Positions 27,258 through 37,687 are shown, numbered from the stretch's first letter. The stretch: DNA of 64,000 nucleotides from Collibacillus ludicampi (GCF_023705585.1 NZ_BOQE01000001.1:881341-945340), one strand, 5' to 3'. Translations and numbers: made by a program. Notes: a model not told the origin generated them from the letters alone.

Positions 27258-28685
27258 CTATTGAATCATGTTCCGCATTACATCGATTGCTTTTTGCAAT
27301 TGAGGATCGTTTGCCCTGATTTTTGCACGCACCGCATCATTGATCGTCCGGCTCGTATCCCCTTGGACGATCCCTGTAACCGGAAGACCTTTGATCTTCT
27401 GGAATACCTTGACCGCTTCTTCCGTTTGTTCATTGAAATAACCGTCATCCCGCCCCGGAGCGAACCCTAATCCTTCAAGAAATTGTTGAAGAACTTTGAC
27501 CTGCGGATCATTCATTTCTTTCTTCAACTCGGTGTCCGGATTCAAAGGAGGCAGTTTTGCATATGCGGGCAAGGATACCGGATAATCAGGCTCGAGACCT
27601 TTTTTGTGTATCCAATTCCCATTCGGGGTGAGCCATTTGGCCATCGTGAATTTGAAGTTCGAGCCGTCATCAAACGCCTGCGTCGTTTGTACGGTTCCTT
27701 TACCAAACGATTTCTCGCCGACTAACGGATAGCCGCCTGATTCCTTCAGCGCCGCCGCAAGAATCTCGGCCGCGGACGCCGAGCCCCCGTCGATCAGGAC
27801 AACGATCGGAACCTTGCCTTTGTCAAGAGAAGAACGGTATACCTCCTTCTTACCGTCACGATACTCGACCTGCAGAATCACTTTTTTATCGGGGATCAGT
27901 TGGTTGGCGATATCGACAACCGAATTTAACAGCCCGCCCGGGTCGTTGCGCAGGTCGATGATCAACCCTTTCATTCCTTGCGATTCCAGCTTGGATAATT
28001 CCTCCTTGAACCGGTCGGCCGTCTTTTCGGCGAATGAAGTGATTTGGATCTTGCCGATTCCTCCCGGCAACATGTCCGAATACACGGTTTCCAGCGGAAT
28101 CTCGTCGCGAACCACCGTGACTTTTAAAACATCGTTTGATCCGGGACGCGTGATTTCCAGGTTGACTTTTGTACCTTTCTTTCCGCGGATTAACAAAACC
28201 GCCTGATTCAAATCCATACCGTCGAGGACTTTTCCGTCCGCTTTGCGGATCTGATCCCCTGGACGCAATCCGGCCTTCTCTGCCGGGGAATTTTTATATG
28301 GGGCAACGATCGTCACTTTCCCGTCTTCCGATTTGATTTCCGCGCCGATTCCTTCAAAAGAAGAGGAAAGCGACTCTTGAAATTGGGCGGCCGTTTCCTT
28401 ATCCATATAAGTGGAAAAGGGATCATCGAGCGCATTGATCATTCCGGCGATCGCACCGTCGATCAGCTTGCGGTCATCGACTTGCGTATAATACCGATCT
28501 TTTAATGTCTTATAGGTCTCCATCAGCTTCGCGAACTCCGACGAATCACGACTTAACAGCCCACTTTGTGCATCGGCACCCGCAAAGTCGACCCTCTGCC
28601 AACGAAGCACAGAAACTGTCAACGCACTGCTGAGTACAAGGGTCGATAACACCGAGAGCAGCAGGGTTCGACCTCGGATGTACAT
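27258..28685 (-). CDS. ctpB: S41-family carboxyl-terminal processing protease CtpB
   Basis: A 475-residue secreted/membrane-anchored serine protease. An N-terminal hydrophobic segment (about 5-26) is followed by a PDZ domain (about 110-190). The S41 protease domain has catalytic Ser302 in GGSASAAEI and Lys329 in FGKGTVQT. The C-terminal peptidoglycan-binding-1 domain (about 395-455) completes the usual architecture. In Bacillus CtpB cleaves SpoIVFA to activate sigma-K processing during sporulation. That role is inferred from family and synteny only. ATG at 28685 follows AAAGGTGG. Confidence 0.9.
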   Translation of the reverse strand: MYIRGRTLLLSVLSTLVLSSALTVSVLRWQRVDFAGADAQSGLLSRDSSEFAKLMETYKTLKDRYYTQVDDRKLIDGAIAGMINALDDPFSTYMDKETAAQFQESLSSSFEGIGAEIKSEDGKVTIVAPYKNSPAEKAGLRPGDQIRKADGKVLDGMDLNQAVLLIRGKKGTKVNLEITRPGSNDVLKVTVVRDEIPLETVYSDMLPGGIGKIQITSFAEKTADRFKEELSKLESQGMKGLIIDLRNDPGGLLNSVVDIANQLIPDKKVILQVEYRDGKKEVYRSSLDKGKVPIVVLIDGGSASAAEILAAALKESGGYPLVGEKSFGKGTVQTTQAFDDGSNFKFTMAKWLTPNGNWIHKKGLEPDYPVSLPAYAKLPPLNPDTELKKEMNDPQVKVLQQFLEGLGFAPGRDDGYFNEQTEEAVKVFQKIKGLPVTGIVQGDTSRTINDAVRAKIRANDPQLQKAIDVMRNMIQ

Positions 28686-28751
28686 AAAAGCACCACCTTT
28701 GTCCCTTTTACCACGAGTATATGACAAGCGGGGATCGAGTATGTTTTTACT

Positions 28752-29633
28752 TTACACGCGCAAGAAACGACGCATCGAGATGACGCTTCCCCACATGCCG
28801 ATCAACGCACCGATCATCAACATGACGGCACTGACATTGAAAATCAACGGGTGAAACGACAGCAAGCGGAAGATATAAAGACTCTCCGCATGGACAACGT
28901 AGTAATATCCGATCGCTATGAGCACAATCGGGATGATCGCCCCGATCACGCCCATCAAGACGCCTTCCACAAGAAAAGGCCAACGAATAAACCAGTTGGT
29001 AGCTCCCACCAGCTTCATGATCTCAATTTCCCGACGTCTTGCGAAAATGGTGATCTTGATCGTATTGGAAATCAGGAACATGGCGGTAAACATCAAACCG
29101 ATGATAAACGCCACTCCCACATTCCGTACCACTTTTGTGACTTGAAACAGCTTCTCCACCGTCTGTTTTGCGTAATCCACTTTATCCACATTCGGTAAAG
29201 TCCAAATCTTTTCCGCCAAAACAGGCGTCTGTTTGGGATCGACCGTTTGTACAACAATCTTGTCCGGCAATGGATTTTGCATCTCCAAACCGTTAAGGGC
29301 ACTGCCGTCTTCCTTGAGACGCTGTTTGAGATTGGTCAGTCCTTCTTCCTTGGAAACAAACCTCACCGATTTAACGCCGGGCATCGCTTGAATCTGTTTC
29401 TCCAGGGTGTCGATCTGGCTTCTCTGCGTGCCGTCTTTGATCATCACGTTCATTTCTACTTGATTTTCCACATCTTTCACAAACGATTGCAGGTTTAATG
29501 CCATGACCAGAAAAACACCTAGTATAAGCAGTGTCACGGTCACCGCCGATACAGAGGCGAATGTCATCCAACCATTACGCCCCAAATTTCGTACCCCTTC
29601 ACGCAGATGGCGCCGGAACGTACTAATCTTCAT
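28752..29633 (-). CDS. ftsX: Cell-division ABC transporter-like protein FtsX
   Basis: A 293-residue protein with four transmembrane helices, one near residues 22-45 and three in the C-terminal half, with a large extracellular loop between. This is the FtsX topology. FtsEX controls peptidoglycan hydrolases (CwlO in Bacillus) or sporulation signalling. The start overlaps the end of ftsE by 11 nt, following GGGGGTG. Motifs such as RREIEIMKLVGATNWFIRWPF (cytosolic coupling helix; first 16 residues are diagnostic) are typical. Confidence 0.94.
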   Translation of the reverse strand: MKISTFRRHLREGVRNLGRNGWMTFASVSAVTVTLLILGVFLVMALNLQSFVKDVENQVEMNVMIKDGTQRSQIDTLEKQIQAMPGVKSVRFVSKEEGLTNLKQRLKEDGSALNGLEMQNPLPDKIVVQTVDPKQTPVLAEKIWTLPNVDKVDYAKQTVEKLFQVTKVVRNVGVAFIIGLMFTAMFLISNTIKITIFARRREIEIMKLVGATNWFIRWPFLVEGVLMGVIGAIIPIVLIAIGYYYVVHAESLYIFRLLSFHPLIFNVSAVMLMIGALIGMWGSVISMRRFLRV

Positions 29634-30309
29634 AGCCGTACACCCCCCGTCGTTCGTCACGCACAATCTGACCGTTCTCGATAGCAATGACACGACGTTT
29701 CATCTTGTTGACGATATCTTTGTTATGGGTAGCCATGACGACCGTTGTACCTCTCGAATTGATTTGATCAAAAAGATACATGATCTCCCAAGAGGTATCC
29801 GGATCCAAATTCCCCGTCGGCTCGTCCGCAATGATCACGGCAGGGCGATTCACAAGCGCCCGAGCGATCGCCACCCGCTGTTGTTCGCCTCCGGAGAGTT
29901 GGTTGGGCAACGCGTCCAACTTATCTCCCAATCCTACCATCTCCAATACTTCTTGAACGCGACCTTTCAGTTTCTTGCGCGGGGTTTCAATCACTTCGAG
30001 TGCAAACGCCACATTCTCATATGCGGTTAATTTGGGCAACAATTTAAAATCCTGAAAGACGACACCGATCTGCCTGCGCAAGAGCGGAATCTTTTTTTCT
30101 TTCACCATTTCCACATTAAAATTATTAACAAAAATCGTTCCCTTGGTTGGCTTCTCTTCACGGTACATCAACTTGATAAACGTTGACTTGCCCGCACCTG
30201 ACGGCCCAACCACGTAAACGAATTCCCCTTTTTCTATTTTGACGTTAATGCCGCGCAAAGCTTCTGCACCGTTAGGATAAGTTTTCCAGACATCGTACAT
30301 CTCAATCAT
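29623..30309 (-). CDS. ftsE: Cell-division ATP-binding protein FtsE
   Basis: A 228-residue ABC ATPase. Walker [10 protein letters not shown], signature LSGGEQQR, Walker [13 protein letters not shown], and the FtsE-specific [10 protein letters not shown] and [10 protein letters not shown] are present. ATG at 30309 ([14 protein letters not shown]) matches Bacillus FtsE, but its spacing from AAAGGAAG is long. A TTG three codons earlier has better spacing and could be the real start. Confidence 0.95.
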   Translation of the reverse strand: MIEMYDVWKTYPNGAEALRGINVKIEKGEFVYVVGPSGAGKSTFIKLMYREEKPTKGTIFVNNFNVEMVKEKKIPLLRRQIGVVFQDFKLLPKLTAYENVAFALEVIETPRKKLKGRVQEVLEMVGLGDKLDALPNQLSGGEQQRVAIARALVNRPAVIIADEPTGNLDPDTSWEIMYLFDQINSRGTTVVMATHNKDIVNKMKRRVIAIENGQIVRDERRGVYGYED

Positions 30310-30565
30310 ACCGGACAATCACTTCCTTTCGTTGGGATTGTTCGGCCGAAGATAAAACATTGAAGAGACAATGTAATCTAGCATTCGTTCACTAGCTTTT
30401 CGACCACAAAATATTATACTAGACTTTGTCGATTCGTCCCACTTTTCGAGCGCAGAAAAATGTCGAAATCTTGAACACCCTTCATGGAAAGGACGCATCT
30501 ATGGTAAAATACGAAGAGAAATTCCTAAGTGGAAGCTTGTTTCGTATGAAGAAAGGTGGATTCGA

Positions 30566-31081
30566 GTGAAACGTAGTCCCCTTCGCTTTCTCAAGTTAAA
30601 AGGGCTGCAATTAATGCGATCTCCGGGAGGGCCGCGCATGGTTGCCACCGGCTTCTCGATCGGGCTCGCCGTTGAATTTATAACACTGATCACGTTCGGA
30701 GTCGCATTTTTCTTGATATTTCCTCTTGTCAAGATTTTCCGCGGAAATTTGGCATCCGCTTTTGTCGGTTTCGTATTCGGTAAACTCGTTCTCCCGATCT
30801 TCGCGCCGATCGGATATCATATAGGAAGAACACTTTTCCATCTTCACATACGCGGTTTACCCTTTCAGGATGTTATAAACATGCACTTCCCCGGTGTGCG
30901 CATACAAATCGTTCTGGAAAAGTGGATGAGTACGTTCCTGGGAATGTTTTTGCTCGGGGTTATCGCCGGGCTTGTGATGTATTACCCGGTTTACTTACTC
31001 TATTCCACATTCCACAAACGCCGCCAAATGAAACGTAAAATGAAAAAAGAAGAAAAGCTGAAAGGAAAAATGGAGGCTTAA
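30566..31081 (+). CDS. DUF2062 membrane protein
   Basis: A 171-residue protein with three or four hydrophobic helices and a lysine-rich C-terminal tail (KRRQMKRKMKKEEKLKGKM). The N-terminal half, with SPGGPRMVATGFSIGLAVEF, and the glycine/phenylalanine-rich helices match the DUF2062 family of small membrane proteins of unknown function. GTG start at 30566 follows AGAAAGGTGG. It is divergent from ftsEX and is monocistronic with its own terminator. Confidence 0.75.
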   Translation: MKRSPLRFLKLKGLQLMRSPGGPRMVATGFSIGLAVEFITLITFGVAFFLIFPLVKIFRGNLASAFVGFVFGKLVLPIFAPIGYHIGRTLFHLHIRGLPFQDVINMHFPGVRIQIVLEKWMSTFLGMFLLGVIAGLVMYYPVYLLYSTFHKRRQMKRKMKKEEKLKGKMEA

Positions 31082-31093
31082 CTTCCAAACCTC

Positions 31094-31134
31094 AAAAAAG
31101 CATGGGCTGTAATCATATGGCACCATGCTTTTTT
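31094..31134. terminator. Bidirectional terminator after the DUF2062 gene
   Basis: AAAAAAGCATGG (31094-31105) pairs perfectly with CCATGCTTTTTT (31123-31134). It can serve the plus-strand DUF2062 gene and the convergent C39-type gene. Confidence 0.88.
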
Positions 31135-31227
31135 CATGATTATTTTCTTCATGAATCTTTTTACAAACAACCATTCCTCAACCATTCGTTTTGGTATAGA
31201 TGGCAGGATTCCCCGAAAGGATCAAGC

Positions 31228-32319
31228 TTATCTGAACGAGACTGCCTGTTGACCTAATTGTATCCAAGAGGCCATAAATTGGTTTCTGTCCACAGCTTCT
31301 CCCGCCGTTCCATCTAACGGGTTATTGATAAAAATCTGTTTATCGTTGAAACCCACGATGAGTACGGCGTGTTCATTGAACGTCGCACGTACCGGACCAT
31401 TCGGCCCTTGCCATGTTACCCAGGAAGACGTTGGGCTGAAGGTAACGGTTGTCCAGGCTACTACGGGCTTGCCGGAAGCTATGTAACGAAGGATATTGTC
31501 GAATGAGCTGCCGGTAAGATCAACTGCTTGTCCCGGGAGAATCGTATTGAGAAGACGGTAAACAGGACCATGATAGACTCCATAGCCAGGGTTTTTTCCC
31601 GTGATGTCACCGACAAAACCGACATTCGGATCTCCCCAAGAAACGATATTCCCGTTGCTGTCATATCCAATCGGTGTTGGGTCTTTGGGAATTTCGTTAG
31701 CGAGAGTCATTTTGTCAACCGGGTGACCCGCTGCGGAGAGCAACATCGATAAACTTGTTACTTCGCAACCGTTATACAGTTCCGGGTCTTGCGAAGCGGC
31801 AGGTACGTTTATAAAGGCTGATTTCGCAGATACGTTCTGCGTAATGTTCCAATTCGTTCCGTCCCAATCGCTTTCTACATTCATCCGATTGAGGATTTTC
31901 ATAATATACCAGATAGGTACAAAAGTCGTCGGTGCCCCTGAATAGGGATCGTTTTTCACAATACCCGGAGAATTTTGTATCAAGGTTCCGTTTAGATATA
32001 TGCGAATCGGCGCCTGACCTGGCTGGATATTGGAGAGATCCACCGAATATGTGGATGGTGTTGTGAGATTCCAACGATGTCCATCCCAATCGCTCGTAAT
32101 TCCTAGGTTTTCTAGAGCTTTCATAACATACCATATCGGCATGTACGTTGTCCCATCGTAAGCGAATCCATATGGATTCGAAATTTTCTTCCCATTTAAA
32201 TATATACTTTTTTGGCTCATGTTTATATCTGCCGCAGCCATTGATGTCAACGGTAACTGCGTGCTGATTAAAGAAGAGATCAATAGAGATGCAACGAATT
32301 TCTTGTTCGTTCGAAACAT
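31228..32319 (-). CDS. Secreted C39-like cysteine peptidase with two N-terminal stalk repeats
   Basis: A 363-residue exported protein: signal peptide (about 1-30), two related repeats of about 65 residues, and a C39_2-type peptidase domain. The repeats share IYLNG, then PIWY(V/I)MK, then SDWDG-x-(R/N)WN(L/I)T, like copper-amine-oxidase-N/stalk domains. The peptidase domain (about 170-360) has a probable catalytic Cys in NGCEVTSLSMLL and His in NEHAVLIVGF, followed by an Asn in FINNPLDG. The fold suggests a surface peptidase or a cell-wall protein. ATG 32319 follows AGTAGGATG; the preceding TTG is an alternative. Confidence 0.78.
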   Translation of the reverse strand: MFRTNKKFVASLLISSLISTQLPLTSMAAADINMSQKSIYLNGKKISNPYGFAYDGTTYMPIWYVMKALENLGITSDWDGHRWNLTTPSTYSVDLSNIQPGQAPIRIYLNGTLIQNSPGIVKNDPYSGAPTTFVPIWYIMKILNRMNVESDWDGTNWNITQNVSAKSAFINVPAASQDPELYNGCEVTSLSMLLSAAGHPVDKMTLANEIPKDPTPIGYDSNGNIVSWGDPNVGFVGDITGKNPGYGVYHGPVYRLLNTILPGQAVDLTGSSFDNILRYIASGKPVVAWTTVTFSPTSSWVTWQGPNGPVRATFNEHAVLIVGFNDKQIFINNPLDGTAGEAVDRNQFMASWIQLGQQAVSFR

Positions 32320-32429
32320 CAATCATCCTACTCCAATCTAGTTTAGCAAGAACAAGTATACCAAAATAATACGGAAAAATTGAGGGATTTTTGTCTTCGA
32401 TATTGTTGAGGAAAAACGTGATTGCGGTT

Positions 32430-32476
32430 AAAAAAAGTGCTCTTACTCCGGAAAGTCACGAGTAAGAGCGCTTTTT
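32430..32476. terminator. Terminator downstream of argH
   Basis: AAAAAAAGTGCTCTTACTC pairs with GAGTAAGAGCGCTTTTTC with one mismatch. It serves argH on the minus strand. Confidence 0.88.
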
Positions 32477-32488
32477 CTTTCGATTGCA

Positions 32489-33895
32489 TTAAGCTTCCAG
32501 ATTGGCTTCGATCCACGCATGCAGATCAGCAAGCGATTGTTTCGCCTGCACTAACGCTTGCTCTACACGACGACTGCCCGTACCACCGTGTACATCGCGG
32601 GCATCCACCACTTGTTTGATGTCGATGACTTGCAAGCAGTCTTCGTCAAACAAATCGGAGTGGGCGCGATATTCTTCAAGCGTAAGATCAGCAAGGAACT
32701 TTCCGTGTTCGATGCAGTACAACACGAGTCTGCCGATGACTTCATGCGCCTGACGGAAAGGAAGGCCTTTCCGCACAAGATAGTCAGCCAGATCGGTCGC
32801 ATTTGAAAAATCTTGTTTGACCGCCTGCTGCAAGCGTTCCCGTCGCACCTGCATCGTACGGATCATACCGGCAAACAGAGCCAGCGAACCTTTCAGCGTG
32901 TCCACCGTATCGAACATGCCTTCCTTGTCTTCTTGCAAATCTTTATTGTATGCGAGCGGCAGGCTCTTCAGTACAGTCAAAAGACCAAAGAGATTTCCGT
33001 ATACCCTACCCGTCTTTCCACGAATCAATTCCGCCACGTCCGGATTTTTCTTCTGCGGCATGATCGATGAACCGGTGGTATAAGCGTCATCCAACTCGAC
33101 GAAAGAGAATTCGGTCGATGACCATAACACCAGTTCCTCACAAAACCGCGACAAATGCATCATGAGAATCGATGCGGCCGAGAGAAACTCCAGAATAAAA
33201 TCGCGGTCAGAAACGGCATCCATGGAATTGTCATAGATGCGTGAGAAACCAAGTTCTTCAGCCACCATCGTGCGATCGATCGGGAACGTGGTTCCTGCCA
33301 ATGCTCCTGCACCGAGCGGCATGATGTCGATCCGCTTCAAAGCGTCCTGCATCCTCTCCGCATCACGCATGAACATCCCCACATAGGCCAACATGTGATG
33401 TGCGAACAAAACAGGTTGTGCTCTTTGCAGATGCGTATATCCGGGGATGATCACATCTTTGTTCGCTTCCGCAACATTGACGATGGCATCGAGCACGTCC
33501 GCCAGGAGCGCGATGATACGCTTCGTCTCTTTTCGCAAGTACAGATGCATATCAAGCGCCACTTGATCGTTGCGTGACCGACCTGTATGCAGTTTTCCTC
33601 CTACAGGGCCAATTCGCTCGATCAAGAGCTTCTCAATATTCATGTGCACATCTTCGTTTTCAACGGAAAATTCGATTTTACCCGCTTTGTAATCTGCGAG
33701 TATACTGAGCAATCCTTTGCGGATCGCATCCGCATCCTTTTGCGGGATGATCCCGCACGCGCCGAGCATCTTGACGTGTGCGAGCGATCCCTTGATATCT
33801 TCTTCCGCTAACTTCTTATCGAAATGAATCGAAGCGGTAAACTCTTCGACGAGTTGATCCGTCGGTTTTGTAAAACGTCCACCCCATAATTTCAT
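32489..33895 (-). CDS. argH: Argininosuccinate lyase
   Basis: A 468-residue fumarase/aspartase-superfamily enzyme that splits argininosuccinate into arginine and fumarate. The diagnostic [12 protein letters not shown] signature with the catalytic serine is near residue 280, [10 protein letters not shown] near 108 and AYNKDLQED near 320. It begins 12 nt after argG. SD is AAAGAGGG. Confidence 0.96.
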   Translation of the reverse strand: MKLWGGRFTKPTDQLVEEFTASIHFDKKLAEEDIKGSLAHVKMLGACGIIPQKDADAIRKGLLSILADYKAGKIEFSVENEDVHMNIEKLLIERIGPVGGKLHTGRSRNDQVALDMHLYLRKETKRIIALLADVLDAIVNVAEANKDVIIPGYTHLQRAQPVLFAHHMLAYVGMFMRDAERMQDALKRIDIMPLGAGALAGTTFPIDRTMVAEELGFSRIYDNSMDAVSDRDFILEFLSAASILMMHLSRFCEELVLWSSTEFSFVELDDAYTTGSSIMPQKKNPDVAELIRGKTGRVYGNLFGLLTVLKSLPLAYNKDLQEDKEGMFDTVDTLKGSLALFAGMIRTMQVRRERLQQAVKQDFSNATDLADYLVRKGLPFRQAHEVIGRLVLYCIEHGKFLADLTLEEYRAHSDLFDEDCLQVIDIKQVVDARDVHGGTGSRRVEQALVQAKQSLADLHAWIEANLEA

Positions 33896-33907
33896 GGCAA
33901 GCCCTCT

Positions 33908-35125
33908 TTAGTTGACTTTTTCTTCCGACTTTCTATTTACACTTGCATAGACCTTCGTCGGCAGGCCCCATAACTTGATAAAGCCGACCGCCGCATTGTG
34001 GTCGAATGCGTCTGCAGGACTGTATGTCGCCAGATCGAGATCATAGAGCGAGTGTTCCGATTTGCGGCCCACCGGTTGGAAGGTGCCTTTGTACAGTTTC
34101 ATGCGTACGGTACCAGTAACCGTTTGCTGTGTTTCTTCGATAAACGCGTCGATCGCTTTTTTCAACGGAGAAAACCACAATCCATTATAGACAAGCTCGG
34201 TATATTTCAGCTCGAGCATCGGTTTGAATTGGAAGACTTCACGCGGCAATGTGATCGTCTCCAGCTCTTGGTGTGCCTTAATCAAAACGAGTGCCGCCGG
34301 CGCTTCATATACTTCGCGCGATTTGATACCGATCAAACGGTTCTCCACATGGTCGATGCGGCCTACACCATGCTTGCCGGCGATTTGGTTCAATTTTTCG
34401 ATCAAAGTCACCAATGGAAGAGCTTCGCCGTTCAGGGACACAGGTACACCTTTTTCAAAGCCGATTTCTACATATTCCGGTTCATTAGGAGCATCTACGG
34501 GATTGGTCGTCCAATCGAATGCCGCTTCAGGCGCTTCCGTCCACGGATCTTCCAGAACGCCCGCTTCACAGGAACGGCCCCAGAGGTTCACGTCGATCGA
34601 GAAAGGATTCTCTTTGTCGATTGGAATCGGGATGTTATGCTTCTTCGCGTACTCGATCTCTTCATCTCTAGACCAGCCCCACTCACGCACGGGAGCGATG
34701 ATTTCCAAGTTCGGATTCAATGCGGTCACGGAAACGTCAAAACGTACCTGGTCGTTCCCTTTGCCCGTACATCCGTGCGCAACGGCCACAGCTCCTTCTT
34801 CTTCCGCCACTTGCACGAGGAGCTTTGAAATCAGCGGACGGGAAAGAGCGGCTGACATTGGATATTTATGTTCATACAACGCATTTGCTTTCAGGGACGG
34901 GAGAATGAATTCCTTCGCGAACATCTCGCGCGCGTCGATCATGTAGGATTTGATCGCTCCCACTTTGAGCGCTTTATCGCGAATAAATTCGAGATCCTTG
35001 CCTTCACCAACGTCGAGCGACAGGGCGATCACATCATACCCGCATGTTTCTTGTAACCATTTTATAGCAACCGAGGTGTCAAGTCCTCCGGAATAAGCCA
35101 ATACCACTTTCTTTTTATCACTCAT
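33908..35125 (-). CDS. argG: Argininosuccinate synthase
   Basis: A 405-residue ATP-dependent ligase joining citrulline and aspartate. The N-terminal PP-loop [12 protein letters not shown] is at residues 9-20 and the conserved [13 protein letters not shown] near 115. ATG at 35125 follows GAGGAAAG; in-frame codons upstream extend through the promoter and are rejected. It is first in the argGH operon. The other arginine genes carA-carB-argF are about 20 kb away in this window. Confidence 0.96.
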   Translation of the reverse strand: MSDKKKVVLAYSGGLDTSVAIKWLQETCGYDVIALSLDVGEGKDLEFIRDKALKVGAIKSYMIDAREMFAKEFILPSLKANALYEHKYPMSAALSRPLISKLLVQVAEEEGAVAVAHGCTGKGNDQVRFDVSVTALNPNLEIIAPVREWGWSRDEEIEYAKKHNIPIPIDKENPFSIDVNLWGRSCEAGVLEDPWTEAPEAAFDWTTNPVDAPNEPEYVEIGFEKGVPVSLNGEALPLVTLIEKLNQIAGKHGVGRIDHVENRLIGIKSREVYEAPAALVLIKAHQELETITLPREVFQFKPMLELKYTELVYNGLWFSPLKKAIDAFIEETQQTVTGTVRMKLYKGTFQPVGRKSEHSLYDLDLATYSPADAFDHNAAVGFIKLWGLPTKVYASVNRKSEEKVN

Positions 35126-35183
35126 GTTTCTTTCCTCACTTTCTATCGATAAGATCCTGACGTGCATCTCTTTTACAAGTGCT

Positions 35184-35224
35184 AGTATAGCATATAAATT
35201 CATTTTTGTGTATCTTTATTCATA
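35184..35224 (-). promoter_or_regulatory. argGH promoter region with ArgR/AhrC-like boxes
   Basis: A minus-strand TATACT (complement of 35184-35189) is a likely -10; no strong -35 is seen. Upstream are two ARG-box-like sequences, minus AAAATGAATTTATA (35206-35193) and TATGAATAAAGATACA (35224-35209). They resemble the A+T-rich TGAAT...ATTCA half-sites of Bacillus AhrC. Repression by arginine is inference. Confidence 0.5.
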
Positions 35225-35294
35225 AAATCAGGCACGAACGTTTGTCCGAGAGAGATGGCTTTTTTAAAAATACACGATTATGAAAACTAGTGCT

Positions 35295-35414
35295 TGGGTG
35301 GATGTATCGCTTTGCGTTTGGGTTCGATGAAGGTCGTTCCGCCCGGATTCTTAACAGAAGTTGCGGAACGACCTTCAACTCACCTCTGCACTGCAAAGCG
35401 ATAACATCCACCCA
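35295..35414 (+). repeat. Hairpin repeat copy A
   Basis: A roughly 120-nt interrupted palindrome. The inner stem TGAAGGTCGTTCCGC (35328-35342) pairs perfectly with 35363-35377 around a 20-nt loop. The outer stem GGGTGGATGTATCGC plus TTTGC (35296-35315) pairs with 35393-35413 with one bulged base. Copy D at 23.24 kb matches its right arm; compared with copies B and C, the inner stem has paired changes (TTCC/GGAA versus CTC/GAG). Confidence 0.8.
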
Positions 35415-35525
35415 AAAGCCACTCCACTACTTGCGGGAGAGCATATCCTCTCTTCCTGTACATGAAAATTTTTATTTTCTGATAACACCGCTTTCAGCAT
35501 GGGTGGCTATCTTTAAAAAGAATAG

Positions 35526-35648
35526 TTTGGCGGTCAGATGCTTTGCGCTTATGCTCCGTGAAGGTCGTCTCGCATGGAATCATAATCATTTGTTGCGAGA
35601 CGACCTTTAAAGTCGCTATTACGCGCAAAGCATTACGCCCATCCAAAG
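35526..35648 (+). repeat. Hairpin repeat copy B
   Basis: A roughly 123-nt interrupted palindrome. The inner stem TGAAGGTCGTCTCGC (35559-35573) pairs with 35595-35609 including G:T wobbles, around a 21-nt loop. The outer stem ATGCTTTGCGC (35538-35548) pairs perfectly with 35623-35633. It aligns end to end with copy C reversed. It lies in tandem with copy A, about 110 nt apart, between argG and the drug-exporter gene. Confidence 0.8.
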
Positions 35649-35693
35649 ATACGATTCACTGTTCTGCTGGTGCCGCTTGCCGCGGAGCGCTCA

Positions 35694-37274
35694 TCATTCG
35701 GCGATCACTGCTTGTGGTTTTTCCCCTTTTTTCCTGACGTCTTTCATGAAGAAAGCCAAGAAGATCGCAAGTAGAGTCACGATGGTGATCACCCAAAACA
35801 CGTCATCCATTCCCCGTACGATCGCACTGAGTTGGACTTGTTGCCCGATGTATGACAATGCCGACTGAGCGGCCTGTTGAACCGATTGCCCAGAACTCAT
35901 GAAGGCTGCCTTCGCCTGTGCCAACGTTTGCATCGCAGCCACTGACGATTCGTTCACCTGTTCCGCCCCAACCGCCATGTGAAAGGTCACTCTTTGCGAG
36001 AACAGTGTCGATAACCAAGCGATCCCGAGTGATGCGCTGACTTGTCGTATGGCATTCGTCAGCGCCGTCGCTTGCCCCACTTTCGGAGGCGGAACGGTAT
36101 TCATGCCGGCTGTCGTTACAGGCATCATCACCCCGCCGATTCCAATGGCGCGAATGATTAACCATGCTGAAATGGTGGAATACGCGGTCGTAACATCCAA
36201 CGATTGCATTAAGAAATACCCGTAGGCGGTAATCGTGAGTCCCACAACTGCCAGCCATTTGGCTCCAATTTTGTCAAATAAAAATCCCGAGATCGGCATC
36301 ATGATTCCGGCAGCGATCCCTTGCGGCAGTAACACGAGACCGGTATCTAGGGCAGAAAGCCCGGATACGTTTTGCAAAAAAACGGGTAACAAAAACAGAC
36401 TGGCAAAAAGAATGATGCTCGCGATGCTGGTGATTGCAAGCGATAATGAAAATAATCCGTTTTTCATCAGGCGCAGATCGATCATCGGTTCTTCGATGGT
36501 CAATTCGATCCACGTGAACAAAGCGAGACAGACGAGACCGAAAGTGATATATGATATAACCTCGATATCCGACCATCCCTTATCGGCCACGATACCGAGT
36601 CCGTACAACAGGGATGCCAGCCCGGCAGAAGAAGTGAGAAATCCCCAAAAATCGAACTTGCGACCGGCTGCTGGACGCGTTTCTTCCAAAATGATGCTGG
36701 CGAGGATGATATCGATGATCCCGATCGGTACGTTGATATAAAAGATCAAACGCCAATCCATGTATTCGGTGATATAACCGCCGAGCGTCGGGCCAAAAGC
36801 GGGAGCAAACATGATGGCGATTCCGAAGATCCCCATAGAAAAGCCGCGGCGTTCCGGAGGAAACATGCGAAACATCATCGCCATACTGATCGGCATGATT
36901 GCGCCTCCGCCGATCGCCTGAATGATCCGGAAGATGATCATCGCCCGATTGCTCCATGCCATCCCGCATAAAGCCGACCCCAAGGTAAACAAGATCACCG
37001 AATAGAGAAAGATCCGTTTATACCCGAAGCGGTCACCGAGATACCCAGTGATGGGTACTAATGCTCCTACCACCAATGAATAAGCGGTCACGACCCATTG
37101 AATATCCGTTGTACCTACTCCGAATACGGCCATCATCTTGGGGATCGATACATTGACAATCGTGTTATCGAGGACCGACATGAAAGCGGCAAGCACTAGC
37201 ACCAATACCGAAAGCAAGATACCCAGCTTTGGTTGGGCTGCTGACTGTTGTTCTACCTGTTCGTGTTTTTCCAT
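35694..37274 (-). CDS. DHA2-family (14-TM) MFS drug exporter, EmrB/QacA-like
   Basis: A 526-residue proton antiporter with about fourteen hydrophobic helices. Motif A-like GYLGDRFGYKRIF is in loop 2-3. The antiporter motif C region GPTLGGYITEYMDWRLIFYINVP, here marked by GPTLGGY and DWRLIFYINVP, is diagnostic of the EmrB/QacA subfamily. The substrate range is unknown, with no adjacent regulator or membrane-fusion gene. SD is GGAGGGG. The gene ends about 45 nt after hairpin repeat B. Confidence 0.85.
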   Translation of the reverse strand: MEKHEQVEQQSAAQPKLGILLSVLVLVLAAFMSVLDNTIVNVSIPKMMAVFGVGTTDIQWVVTAYSLVVGALVPITGYLGDRFGYKRIFLYSVILFTLGSALCGMAWSNRAMIIFRIIQAIGGGAIMPISMAMMFRMFPPERRGFSMGIFGIAIMFAPAFGPTLGGYITEYMDWRLIFYINVPIGIIDIILASIILEETRPAAGRKFDFWGFLTSSAGLASLLYGLGIVADKGWSDIEVISYITFGLVCLALFTWIELTIEEPMIDLRLMKNGLFSLSLAITSIASIILFASLFLLPVFLQNVSGLSALDTGLVLLPQGIAAGIMMPISGFLFDKIGAKWLAVVGLTITAYGYFLMQSLDVTTAYSTISAWLIIRAIGIGGVMMPVTTAGMNTVPPPKVGQATALTNAIRQVSASLGIAWLSTLFSQRVTFHMAVGAEQVNESSVAAMQTLAQAKAAFMSSGQSVQQAAQSALSYIGQQVQLSAIVRGMDDVFWVITIVTLLAIFLAFFMKDVRKKGEKPQAVIAE

Positions 37275-37687
37275 ACACCCCTCCGTAGATTCGAAAAATG
37301 ATTCCTGTCAGGCTGAGAATCAACTTCATCAATGTAAGATTAACCGATTCGCTGATCTTTTGCACGTATTCAATTTTTCTTACAATCATTTTTTGTGTAA
37401 CGCATAACTCGAAACATCTGAATTTTCAATTACCTATCACGATTTTACTCATTGATGACATTTTCTCGAAATGAGGGAGCTAACGTCCTCTTGATGACCC
37501 ATGTTTTTTACGGAAGAAACGGTGTATGGACTCCTGCCGACAACCTTAGAAAGTTTTGGAACCAGTAAGAAGAAGTGGAAAAAAGCAGCACATCGTCTGT
37601 GTCATAAATCTTTTTTTGCCCGAGATTTTTGTTATCGAGTTCAATTTCAATACCGAAAATCCAGTAACTCATAAATGCTTACACCAC
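37275..37687. other. 413-nt gene-free stretch upstream of the MFS gene
   Basis: It should contain the exporter promoter (minus strand), but I see no convincing -35/-10 pair. A 57-codon plus-strand frame (37501-37674) lacks an SD and resembles nothing. No tRNA, riboswitch or clear repeat is seen. Confidence 0.5.

Noticed and set aside
34224-34946. 240-codon plus-strand frame opposite argG
   Set aside because: Shadow of the G+C-rich argG coding strand; argG itself is unambiguous.
37501-37674. 57-codon plus-strand frame upstream of the MFS gene
   Set aside because: No SD, no recognisable similarity, and a stop codon lies just upstream in frame.
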